Of a stretch of DNA of 64,000 bases, positions 44,372 to 53,938 are shown in pieces. The translations under genes and the position numbers were made by a program. Numbering within the stretch: the first letter of the stretch is position 1; each line of letters opens with the position of its first letter. The notes beneath the pieces were generated by a model. It was not told the DNA's origin. It searched no databases and saw only the letters and a program-made list of their open reading frames with translations. Source of the DNA: Balanoglossus misakiensis (Eukaryota > Hemichordata); contig CM082587.2 of assembly GCA_040954595.2 (NCBI GenBank), positions 9,982,001-10,046,000 of the forward strand. Direction: 5' to 3'.

Positions 44372-46385
44372 AATATATAATACTTATTTCCTAAAGATGA
44401 AAATCTGATAAAATTGTGTCAAGAATGTTGCAACACAATTTTGCAACACAATAAGGCAATAAAGTTTGTTATCTGAACTGAATAGGGAAGATGTTTTCTT
44501 TTTTTTCTGAATTTTCTGAATGTTAGTGTTGTGGTCATTATGGTCAGTCACAGATATAAATCCTACTTCAAATACATACTCTTTCTGTAGCAATTATGAC
44601 ATCAAAGAGACTGTAAAAATACAAATTTGGACCATAGAGAGTGTTGCACAGATCAAAATATTGGTCTGGGTCACAAAGCAAAATGATTCATTTCCGTATG
44701 AGAACCAAAATGCAGAATTGGCCATACCAAAAGAAAACTTTACAAGCGGCATTTTTTTTTCTTTGGTCATCTTCCATTTTATACGGATGGGAGATTTGGG
44801 ATCAGTCGCCTTCCATCTTTATGTATCTGTGCATTGCATGTATGGTATTTATGTGTGTGTGTATATATATATGAGTGAATGTTTTTCCATCTTTTATGTA
44901 AAATTCAAAGAGAAAGGCCTGGGGACTGTGAGTGCACACCGGGTAAAAAAGAATTCCACTACATTTGCATTTGAGTCAGTAAGTGTGATACAGTCGAGTT
45001 TGAATCCCTGATGGTAATTTGGTGGCTTTATTGGCATTTTTAATTGAAGAAGTACAATTTGGGGCAAACTTTGTATGTTAATTTCTGGCAAAAATTGCTG
45101 CTTGTAAAGTTTTCTTTTAGTATGGCAAACTTATTTTCTCAGGAATTCCCAATTCTGGATTTTAATTACAAATCCTTCATCTGAGATTAGATTGATATAT
45201 GGGACATTGTTATATACTGCTGCTGTGAAGGTGGCCATTCAAATTTCCCTCCGACGAACGTCATTTCCAACATTGCACTCTTTCAGTTATCCCAATTTTG
45301 AAGTTACCAAGACTAAGCCTAAAATTTAATAATCAAGATGAAGAAACCATATTAAATTGACATGTAGCTTTTTTCAATCGATTTTTTGGTTGGCTGAAAT
45401 GTACCATGGATCAAACTTGCATATGCACTCATACTTAGGGTTTATAATACCTATATAATACTTCAGTGCATACATCTGTATATGATGATTTCCCAACAGT
45501 TGCAGCTGATGGAGCTTCAACATACTTCAGGCAAAATGCTAAGTTCTATTGATGTACCCGAAACATGTAATTATCTCAAACAGCGCCCTCACCATCAGTA
45601 TAAACTACGACTTCTTTCTTCTTTCTCAATTCAGGATGATGAGTCATCATCATAGTATTCTCACGTGGATTATAATCGTCGCCTATTTTTCCTTTAGTCG
45701 ATTACTTTTTATCATTCAAGCGACACATATTAAAACCTGATAACTTCTAGCCTTTTCAAAAATACTAATTCTACTAAGCCAAATGAAGTAATGAAGTAAT
45801 ACATTAATATAAGAAATTGCCACCTGGTCAGTGTTTCCAGCTTTGGGGGGGGGGGGGGATACCCTGTTTTTGAAACACTCGAGGTTAGTGTGTTTTAAAT
45901 GCTCGATATATTATAAGACGCATACAATCACCACCTGAGGAGGTTCTTGTATAAAATCATAAACATACGCTTCATGATGACACATTGGCCAAAATTGTAG
46001 AAATAAGAAAAGGTCCACTCCCACATATTCTTGGGTGTCTGTGCTTTTTTCGCAGCGCCCAGGAAACCCTAAAAGAGTTTGCACTATGTAACATGACCCA
46101 AATGAGGGTTTAATCTACAAATGTTCACTATCAAAAATTATACGTAAGAAATTGTAAAGTAATTCAAAATACATATGCAGCTATTTGTCGGAACATATCT
46201 GTGGAGCATCTCACTTTATGTTGAGCTGTTTAGCAGTACTTAACTGCATAAAGACATTGTTCGGTCTAAATTTGTTATGTAACCCATTTTGACGAGTGTT
46301 TTAAAACTCAATTAATTAAATTTTGCTTTGCCTCAAAACTATGCCATAATGCTTCATTGCTTTCAAACACTTTGGCTCATACTAA
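44372..46385. other. No recognised gene
   Basis: AT-rich sequence with a short dispersed repeat piece at 45417-45485 (also at 11039) and a poly-G run at about 45845. The 163-residue open frame at 44520 shows no domain and looks like chance. Confidence 0.5.
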
Positions 46386-46645
46386 GGGACCGTTAAGTTT
46401 TTACAGCCTGAGGGCCGGCAAAATCCAGGGGTGAGTCACTTAAAGTTTGAAATCCAAATCATCTTTATTTTCGAAACGTTTGAGGGGTCACATACTTTTG
46501 CCCCCCCCCCCCAGTTTTGCGCTTGCGTCCACAAAAATGCAGTTTTGAGCCCTTTATTTTACAAAATTTTCTAATGTGGGAGGGGGGCACCCCATTCCCA
46601 CACCAACACACCTACCCCATTCTTCACCACATTTCATTTATTGGC

Positions 46646-46759
46646 TTATTCAAAGCCTTATCACATAGCGAGATTATTACGCCATGAATATTCATAAGAC
46701 CAGTGTATATAAGTAAGAAGAGAATGCTACTTGTGGCCAATCCCTTGCTTCCAGACTTA
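46646..46759 (+). repeat. Split direct repeat A1 (with promoter-like TATATAAG)
   Basis: 114 bp, identical by eye to A2 at 52677-52790. It contains GTGTATATAAGTAAG, a TATA-like box about 60 bp before the gag ATG, so A1 could hold the promoter. Confidence 0.88.
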
Positions 46760-46764
46760 GAAGT

Positions 46765-48398
46765 GATGATGACTGACGGACGCAGTAATACTCCGGCTAC
46801 CACAAGCTTGCCTTTATCGGCTACCACGGCCACTTTTACACAGGCTCATGTAGCAGGGCCTTCAGCTAGTCAAGGCAGCTCTACACGTGTTTCGGTGCAA
46901 GTCCCGGAAGGCGCAGCTTCTCAGGCTCAGGTGGTGGCAGGCGATACGCCCGCTCAGCATAATAATAGGGATGGCCAAGATCAGCGTTTATCGCAGCAGC
47001 AGGTAATTATCAGTTTCTGGCTCATTAGCGGAATGTAAATGTCCTTCGGTCTTTGGCTAGGTTTTGTACATACATGTTTCATCGGCCATATTTTGGTCGG
47101 TTTAGTTCGATTATGTTGTTATATTTATTGGGTGTACTGTTAACACTATTGTGCAATAGTAGGCGCTCTGGGAGCACCAGGTGGAGTTGCACGAATATGT
47201 TATTATGGATGGTGCAATAGTAGGCGCTCTGGGAGCACCAGGTGGAGTTGCACGAATATGTTATTATGGATGGTGCAATAGTAGGCGCTCTGGGAGCACC
47301 AGGTGGAGTTGCACGAATATGTTATTATGGATGGTGCAATAGTAGGCGCTCTGGGAGCACCAGGTGGAGTTGCACGAATATGTTACTGTGGTGGCACAAT
47401 AGGTGTTCTGTGAGCACTGGGCGGAGCTGCATGAACATTGTTCATGTAGTGGAGAGCAATAAAGGAATATGCGGGGAGCATCGTAGAGTGTGTTAAAAAA
47501 AAAAAAAAGCATTCGACTGAAGTTCCATGCAATGTTTGATATTCTGTACAACGGTTGGAATGACGGAATGTGTGCAAGGAGTGCGTAATTAGGTAGATTT
47601 GCATATGAATGGGTAACAGTTATTTTAGAGCCACGCATACAATGGACATTGTTTAAGGCATGCCAGGTGGGGCGTGCATTCAAAAGATACCATATGGTTG
47701 TGGAGTGCTCCTGTGAATTTGCATAAGTTCTTTCTATTGTTCTGTATGCTCATAGTATCATGCATGTTGTTTTGTGGAATACGGTCATGATATTGGGTGT
47801 GACTTCGAATGTAGCCGAAATGGTGTCTGGTAGTGGAATTGTCTTACGCATGGGATATTGTAAAGTAACACTGTTAGATGATATCAGGATGTGACGTTGA
47901 CTGATATATTTGCCTGAATTGTTTCAGGTTAATGAGAAGTTGACACTGCTAATGAAGAAAGTTGACAAAATCGAAGAAACAGCGGGTGTAGCATCTGTAG
48001 ATGAAGCCTTGCATAAAGTGATGGAATTCGCGCATACCCCAGCCTTCTCATCAAGACCACAGGTGTTGAGTGCTCTACGTACGTTGGTGGATAGAGCTAC
48101 TTTGGTGTCGCATCCTAAGCTGCAGAGATTTCGAGCTGTATTGTCGCAGTTTGAAGCGAATGATTTTGGAGAGGACGCTGGACGCTTGATCATTCTGTTA
48201 CTGGGTAACAAAGAGGAAGAAGAGATTGCGTCGAAAGTTTCAAAATTCTTAAAACACAGGCCTTCCAACGATCGTTTTCGTCCGTATGGCCGAGGAAGGA
48301 GAAGGCAATCGTATGGGAAAGATTTCCGATGTTTTAGATGTGGCCAGCCTGGTCATTTTGCCCGCAATTGTCGAATGAAGCCAGATCAGGAAACGTGA
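46765..48398 (+). CDS. gag: Gag-like protein of the YR retrotransposon, spliced
   Basis: Exon 1 46765-47002 (Ser/Thr/Gln-rich, ends ...QQQ) and exon 2 47928-48398, joined in frame by CAG/GTAATT and TTTCAG. The ATG choice at 46765 (or 46768) is the first after repeat A1; an upstream in-frame ATG at 46724 lies in the repeat. Exon 2 is helical (LLMKKVDKIEET), then RS/RG-rich, and ends with a CCHC zinc knuckle CFRCGQPGHFARNC, the nucleic-acid-binding signature of Gag. About 235 residues. The unspliced frame stops at about 47036, so splicing, or a second start in exon 2, decides the product. Confidence 0.75.
47003..47927 (+). other. Probable intron of gag, containing a 61-bp tandem array
   Basis: 925 bp with a GT donor (GTAATT) and a TTTCAG acceptor. 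It contains the array at 47151-47460. Confidence 0.6.
47151..47460 (+). repeat. 61-bp tandem repeat, four copies plus a diverged fifth
   Basis: GTGCAATAGTAGGCGCTCTG starts at 47151, 47212, 47273 and 47334. The first three units are practically identical. A diverged copy starts at about 47393. Confidence 0.9.
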
Positions 48399-48635
48399 AT
48401 TTGTCTTGTAATTCAGTGACTGTAATGACGTTATTTTGGGATACATAATGAAATAAATACACCCGTCTTTATTGTATGCTGCATATTTGTTTATTTGTGT
48501 TGACGAATGATAAGTACATGTCCCATGTTTGAAGATTTGCATGTACGTATGCATATATATAATGTGGTTTAGGTTACCTCTCGATGGGAGGGGCCTTAAC
48601 TAGGCTCTTTGCTTTTGCAACCTGCCATTTGTAGG

Positions 48636-48820
48636 ATCCTGTCGAGGGGCGCCCCCACATTTCATGACGGTTGATATCACCGTTTTGTTGATGGAATCCT
48701 CTTTTGTTTGCTGTTGGTTTCAGCCACCAGTATGGGAAAATGACTTTATGGTGGATATGCATGCTGTCCCGAGAACCCAATATTCGTGGAGAACGCTTGG
48801 GGGCGCCCCTCGTCAGGGTC
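48636..48820. repeat. Inverted repeat around the start of pol
   Basis: CCTGTCGAGGGGCGCCCCCA (about 48639) is matched by TGGGGGCGCCCCTCGTCAGG (about 48797). The loop contains the pol acceptor at 48721-48723 and the first pol codons. The right arm encodes part of pol (TLGGAPRQG). Confidence 0.7.
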
Positions 48821-50886
48821 CTCACCATACCTCGCCTTCGATAGCTATGATAGCACGCGGAGTAGAGTTTGCAACTCCTGATGACTTGGTATTTCGGAAT
48901 ACGGAAGATTTCATGGCCGGGCAGATACATGAACATGGTGATTATTGGGACATGATTACAGACCATATACATAACAAGAATGACATTATGGACTGGATAA
49001 GGAATCGTGTTAGTATTTCACAATATTTTACCCATTTCAAGGGGGAGTTTAAAGGGCAACAGTATGATCATGATATTCCACCCCCTAGGGTGTTTCAGAA
49101 TCATCCGAATTGTCGTCAGCATGGTCGGTTTATCGCTCAGACTATCGCTGAACGTGTTAAAGCTGGAGCAGTATCAGTTTGGGGGTTGGTTGGTCGCCAC
49201 CAACCTCCTTATTTGGTTATGCCGATTTCGGTTGAACCGTCTAAACCGCGTATGTGTATTGACATGCGCTTTCTTAATCTATGGACGGAACCTCGTCCGT
49301 TCCACTTAGATAAGCTTTTTGAAGTCACTAGATACTTGGCTGAAGGCGATTTTCAGTTTAAGTGTGATGATAAGAGTGGGTACGACCACGTTTTAATACG
49401 ACATACTGATAGAATGTATGTAGGATTTCAATGGGCGGGGGTGTGGTATGTGAATAATTCATTACCTTTTGGTTGGAAGTTATCGGCATATGTATATCAC
49501 ACTTTGGGATATTGTGTTACTAGTTATGCTAGATTATTGGGAGTACCTTGCATTCAATATATCGATGATAGGCATGGGGGTGGATTAAAGTTGCCAGCTG
49601 ATGCAAGTTCTTCTTGGGATAGTTTGCAATGTGCACAGGCTGCAGCTTATATATTGTGTAAAATCGCTATTGATGCAGGATATTTTCTCTCTTTGGAGAA
49701 AAGTGTGTTATATCCTGTGACATCTTTGATAATGTTAGGTTTTTCAGTCGATTCGGTGAATAGATCCTTTTCTATCCCGGATGATAAAAAAACGAAGTTT
49801 TTAAATTTGCTGGAGGATGTTCTGTCACAGAGGGCAGTTCCACTTTTGACAATGCAGAAATTAATGGGGAAATGCATTTCATTTACGTTAGCATTACCAT
49901 GCGCTCGGTTATATGTTCGACAAATGGCCAATGCTTGTGGGAAAGCTCAGATATCGAGTAGAGCTTTGATACCTATAAGGGGACGCTTGAAATCTGAGAT
50001 TGTACAGTGGAAATCCATCTTAGATTCGGCGGGTAAATTTATTTGGCCAACCGAAAGTCATGTAGGGGTAAGGGTATTTTCTGACGCAAGTCAGTACAAA
50101 TGGGGTGCGGTTATGTACGTAGCTAATAACAAGGTGGTTATAGGAGATATGTGGGATAGTAAGTGGAAAGATTTTCCCATTATAAAGAAGGAAGCAGAAG
50201 CTTTGTGTAGAGCATTGGTTGGTTTTCAAGAGCAAATTCGTAATACTCGAGTTGATGCATATATCGATGCACTTCCTATAGTACAGGCATGGAATGGGGG
50301 AATTCCGGGAGCAAAAGATGTTGATTTGAATGAAATTTTGAAGCGTATCTTTGACTTCTGCTTTCAGCATAATGTTCGACTTACCCTTACATATATACCT
50401 TCTAAGGCTAATGATGCCGATCTACCTTCTCGATCTACATCATTGTCAAATGCTACTTTGACCGCTGTGGTATGGCAATTCCTGGAGGAAAATTTTGGTC
50501 CTCATCATATAGATGGCATGGCTGATGTTTCTAATAAGAAGTTATCTCGATATGTGTCACAGTTTCCTCAGATAGGATGTGAGGGTGTTAATTTTTTCCA
50601 GCATGTTTTCTCAGACAAGGATACCATTTATGTGTATCCACCATTTTTCTTAGTGGCTGCGACACTTAAACATGTCATTAGTCAGAGATTACATGCCACA
50701 GTGATTGTACCGAGAGGTCGTTTTCTGGCCTCGTATTGGCCCGTTATTAATCAATTAGCAGCTGCGGTTATAAAGTTGGGTAGTCGAGGGGAAATAGGTA
50801 TTATTCAAGCCCCCTCTACTCAGGGTTATATAGATTATGAGTTGCGGTGTGACCTCTTGGCAGTCAAATTCGATTGGGATGTATAA
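48664..50886 (+). CDS. pol: Reverse transcriptase/RNase H of the YR retrotransposon
   Basis: Up to 740 residues, open throughout. An acceptor TTTCAG at 48718-48723 in the same frame suggests a spliced form starting PPVWENDF; otherwise the ATG at 48664. RT motifs: KPRMCIDMRFLN, FKCDDKSGYDHV, LPFGWKLSAYVYH and the catalytic YIDDR (in place of the usual YxDD). RNase H: VFSDASQYKWGAVMY with later E and D (EAEALCRAL, AYIDALPIVQAW) and ADLPSR. The tail (YVYPPFFLVAATL, VIVPRGRFLASYW) matches the C-terminal region common in DIRS-order polymerases. It would copy the RNA into a circular or linear DNA for the recombinase. No protease or DDE integrase, as expected for this class. Confidence 0.9.
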   Translation: MTVDITVLLMESSFVCCWFQPPVWENDFMVDMHAVPRTQYSWRTLGGAPRQGPHHTSPSIAMIARGVEFATPDDLVFRNTEDFMAGQIHEHGDYWDMITDHIHNKNDIMDWIRNRVSISQYFTHFKGEFKGQQYDHDIPPPRVFQNHPNCRQHGRFIAQTIAERVKAGAVSVWGLVGRHQPPYLVMPISVEPSKPRMCIDMRFLNLWTEPRPFHLDKLFEVTRYLAEGDFQFKCDDKSGYDHVLIRHTDRMYVGFQWAGVWYVNNSLPFGWKLSAYVYHTLGYCVTSYARLLGVPCIQYIDDRHGGGLKLPADASSSWDSLQCAQAAAYILCKIAIDAGYFLSLEKSVLYPVTSLIMLGFSVDSVNRSFSIPDDKKTKFLNLLEDVLSQRAVPLLTMQKLMGKCISFTLALPCARLYVRQMANACGKAQISSRALIPIRGRLKSEIVQWKSILDSAGKFIWPTESHVGVRVFSDASQYKWGAVMYVANNKVVIGDMWDSKWKDFPIIKKEAEALCRALVGFQEQIRNTRVDAYIDALPIVQAWNGGIPGAKDVDLNEILKRIFDFCFQHNVRLTLTYIPSKANDADLPSRSTSLSNATLTAVVWQFLEENFGPHHIDGMADVSNKKLSRYVSQFPQIGCEGVNFFQHVFSDKDTIYVYPPFFLVAATLKHVISQRLHATVIVPRGRFLASYWPVINQLAAAVIKLGSRGEIGIIQAPSTQGYIDYELRCDLLAVKFDWDV

Positions 50887-51106
50887 ATCATGTAGTTGTT
50901 ACTATTTATGGGATATATGATGGGTATACAGTAAATGGTTTTTCTTCTTTGGTGAATTTGTAGTATTGCAAAAGATCGTTAGGATTTTGATAGAGATATT
51001 ATAAGTGTATCTTCTATTAATGTCAATATTATCTGGTATGAAATAAATAAAATATTTTATGTCTTAGTAGACTGATGAATGGGTGTCTCTTATGATTTCT
51101 TCTAGA

Positions 51107-52374
51107 CATGTTGGATTTGTGGTGCTTTGAATGATACAACATCTCAGTCATGTGGTGTCTGTTCATCAAAAGCGATCCAAGGAACCGGTTTAAATGACTT
51201 CAACGGTGTTGACCTTCATCATATCGACCAACGTATCTCGGATGTATTAGGGGATCGATCTCCGTATGAGAAACAGAAAGACCGCTTAATACAAGAACTT
51301 GAGTTATTCCTTGCAAGACTCCCTGTGCCCAAGCCTGTAAGCCGAGCTAGCCCGCACGATATTGTTAGGTTTTTAGTCTTTAAGGATAAAGATGCGAAAA
51401 CGCAAGTCCATCGTTACACATGTGCATACTTAGGTCAGCCTGGTCGTGCGCCATGCGGTTGTCCTAAACGTCTGAGGATAGGTTCAGCCAAAAACATGAT
51501 ATCTAAGATCTCTTCATATTTTCAAGCACGACAAAAAGAAAATCCGAATCAGCGTTTTTGTAACCCCACTGATAGTATAATGGTGCAAAGGTATTTAAAG
51601 AAAATCTCTGAGGAGCAGGCACAAGCGAATGTGACAGTCAGACAGGCTAAGCCGTTATTTTTGCCGAAGGTCATTTGCGTCTTTGAGCATTTGTTAAAGT
51701 TACTCTCTTCATGTTCGTCACCACTCTTAGCATATATATATGCTAGAGACATGGCCGTGTTTAAGCTTTTATTTTTCTCAGGTGATAGAGCAGGGGATCT
51801 GGGTCACATTAAGACACAGGAGGTTCTTCGTTTCCCCGATAATTCAGGTTTGCTTTTCAATCATACATTTGGGAAGACTCTTCGTGGATGTAATTCAAAT
51901 ATGTTTGTACTTAAGAGATGTGCGGATACCCGTTTGTGTCCTGTAAATACTTTAGAGCGATATATTGATTTGTCTTTAAATCTAGGTGTAGATATCATGA
52001 CTGGGTATTTGTTTAGACCCACTAAACCTAATGGTGATATAGAGAACAAACCTTTGTCATCGCAGGTTATATATCATCGGCTTAAACTTTATTTACAATC
52101 ACTTAATATGGATGAAGGTGAGACACCACACAGTCTGAGAAGTGCGTGTGCTATCACTATGTCGTTAGCGGGTGCTCACGTAGATGAAGTCATGAGTCAT
52201 GTGGGTTGGAAAACTGAGAAGATGGCTGATTATTATACTAAGCTGTCAGTTGTTGCCAATATTGGCCGCCAAGGCAATAGAACGGAGGATTTGCTTGCTT
52301 CCATGCGACATATTGAAAGGTATAATGCAACTGAGAAACTTGTTGGATTCACAAGGGCTTTTCAGGCCAAGTAA
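51107..52374 (+). CDS. Tyrosine recombinase of the YR retrotransposon
   Basis: The frame is open from an acceptor-like CTTCTAG (51106) to 52374, about 420 residues. There is no early ATG in frame, so it is probably spliced from an upstream leader, or uses a non-ATG start. It begins with a four-Cys knuckle (CWICGAL...SCGVC) not needed for catalysis. The central region has further Cys (APCGCPKRL). Catalytic residues: R in SGDRAGDLGH, H-x2-R in TPHSLRSACAIT, the H/W position in SHVGWKTEK and Y in MADYYTK. It inserts the circular DNA by site-specific strand exchange, in place of a DDE integrase. Confidence 0.88.
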
Positions 52375-52598
52375 AATGTGGGCGACTTTTCTGTGATCTG
52401 TTATATTATACGCAGCTACATGGTAGTTTCAATATAATAAATAGTATATACTTGTGGCTTGGACACTCCTCTTTCGTCCGTTTCCTTATTGACGCAAACC
52501 AGTGGGGGGAGTGGGGATTGAGGTTTGAGGATTGGGGATTTAGGTGGGGGAATCTTTGAGGAGAGTTTTATAAATAATGAATATCGCGGGCAAATGGA

Positions 52599-52677
52599 CA
52601 ACATCAGGCTCTTTAACCCATTCCTTATAATAATAGGTATATCATTGAGCGGAGTGATTAGGCTTTAAATATTATAT
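52599..52677 (+). repeat. Split direct repeat B1
   Basis: 79 bp, CAACATCAGGCTCTTTAACC to AATATTATAT, identical by eye to B2 at 52921-52999. It abuts A2. Confidence 0.9.
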
Positions 52678-52790
52678 TATTCAAAGCCTTATCACATAGC
52701 GAGATTATTACGCCATGAATATTCATAAGACCAGTGTATATAAGTAAGAAGAGAATGCTACTTGTGGCCAATCCCTTGCTTCCAGACTTA
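52677..52790 (+). repeat. Split direct repeat A2
   Basis: Matches A1 (46646-46759) base for base by eye. Immediately follows B1. Confidence 0.9.
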
Positions 52791-52920
52791 TAGAAGTTAA
52801 GATGTAATTAGGATCGAGTACCCAGGAGGGGGATAAGGTGACTATGTAGGAGGAAGTGGGGATCGGGTAAGGTGTTCGCCCACCCGCCCACCCCCTGTTT
52901 ATCATTTCGCTCATGATTAC

Positions 52921-52999
52921 CAACATCAGGCTCTTTAACCCATTCCTTATAATAATAGGTATATCATTGAGCGGAGTGATTAGGCTTTAAATATTATAT
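52921..52999 (+). repeat. Split direct repeat B2, right end of the element
   Basis: Matches B1; it stops where Harbinger-like sequence (TTTTGTCTAGTGTACC) resumes. Confidence 0.9.
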
Positions 53000-53567
53000 G
53001 TTTTGTCTAGTGTACCAGGGCAGAGTACTTGCCACCCCACTCTACCGATGCTAACTTTGAGTGGCAAAAGTAACATTTGTCATCCTCAACATTGATTTAA
53101 TTTGTTCTGTTCTTGTTTTACCAATTCTACCAACTATTGTATTGACTTGTCATTTTAACTTTACCGCAACACTATACTATTTTACACCTTTTATTTATAA
53201 TTAAAGTGTGGGGAGCCTCTTTCCCTTTATCTACAGTGTACATAAGATGAGGACCGCGAGCACGCTCTTGGAAACAAGCCTTTTTCTTCAACAGGTAGTT
53301 GTTTAATGTTTTCGGGGGGGGGGGGTCATCATATTTTTTGCCTGTCAAAAGGGGGTTGCCATTTTTTGGTCCTTGGTGAAGGCGGGTCTGCCTGATTTTG
53401 AAAACCAATGACACAAACATGCCGACCCCCCCCCCACCCCAGCCCTAAAAACTGAACGGTCCATAAAATCAAAATCAAATGGATTAACCCTAATCTGACT
53501 TATTTCAAAATCCGTTTATTAGGATAGCCTTCAGATGTGCAACTGAGATACGGTTCACAACTCCAGT

Positions 53568-53620
53568 GCGCGCGCGCGCGTACACACACACACACACACA
53601 CGCGCGCGCGCACGCACGCA
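53568..53620. repeat. (CG)n(CA)n(CG)n dinucleotide tract
   Basis: Runs of GCGCGCGC, then ACACACAC, then GCGCGCGC. Alternating purine-pyrimidine, so Z-DNA-prone in principle. Confidence 0.85.
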
Positions 53621-53818
53621 AACTAAGTCTAACACTCTTTAATTTGTATCAGGGAACAGTTTAATATCATAACAACACGTACATTTGATATTTGGATGAC
53701 TTTTGCTAAGAATGTGTGAAACATTTCCCCGATGTAGTTTCTTCCATTTTCCTAGTTTGCATCCAAGGCTAGACTTATGAAAACGGGCTTATCGACTCGA
53801 ACTCGGACAAATAATAAT

Positions 53819-53938
53819 CTTTACGGCCCTGATACGGGTTTTGCGGCCCGAGGTCGTACGGCGGAAGCGCCCGACCGCAGGGAGGGCGCGAATCGCCGTA
53901 CGACCGAGGGCCGCAAAACCCGTATCAGGGCCGTAAAG
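53819..53938. mobile_element. 120-bp nested palindrome (family P3)
   Basis: Outer arms CTTTACGGCCCTGATACGGG and its complement, continuing through GTTTTGCGGCC and CGTACGGCG. The centre is GC-rich. It resembles the terminal hairpins of families P1 and P2 in form, not sequence. Confidence 0.7.

Larger units (their letters stand above)
46646..52999 (+). mobile_element. DIRS/Ngaro-class tyrosine-recombinase retrotransposon, apparently complete
   Basis: A 6354-bp unit: A1 (46646-46759), gag with an intron, RT/RNase H, YR, then B1 (52599-52677), A2 (52677-52790) and B2 (52921-52999). The A1...B1-A2-B2 split direct repeat is the hallmark of Ngaro/PAT-type YR retrotransposons. B1 and B2 are identical by eye, as are A1 and A2, and all three frames are open, so the copy is young. 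No target duplication is visible, as expected for YR integration. DIRS-type inverted ends are not seen, so Ngaro/PAT-like is the better label. Confidence 0.88.
46386..53462. mobile_element. Harbinger-like TIR element split by a retrotransposon
   Basis: Left part 46386-46645 and right part 53000-53462 together match the complete copy at 21706-22867 (ends GGGACCGTTAAG and CTGAACGGTCC). The gap is filled by the DIRS/Ngaro element at 46646-52999. Confidence 0.75.

Noticed and set aside
44520-45011. 163-residue frame
   Set aside because: No recognisable domain; AT-rich sequence with biased composition, and the shorter overlapping frames look equally likely.
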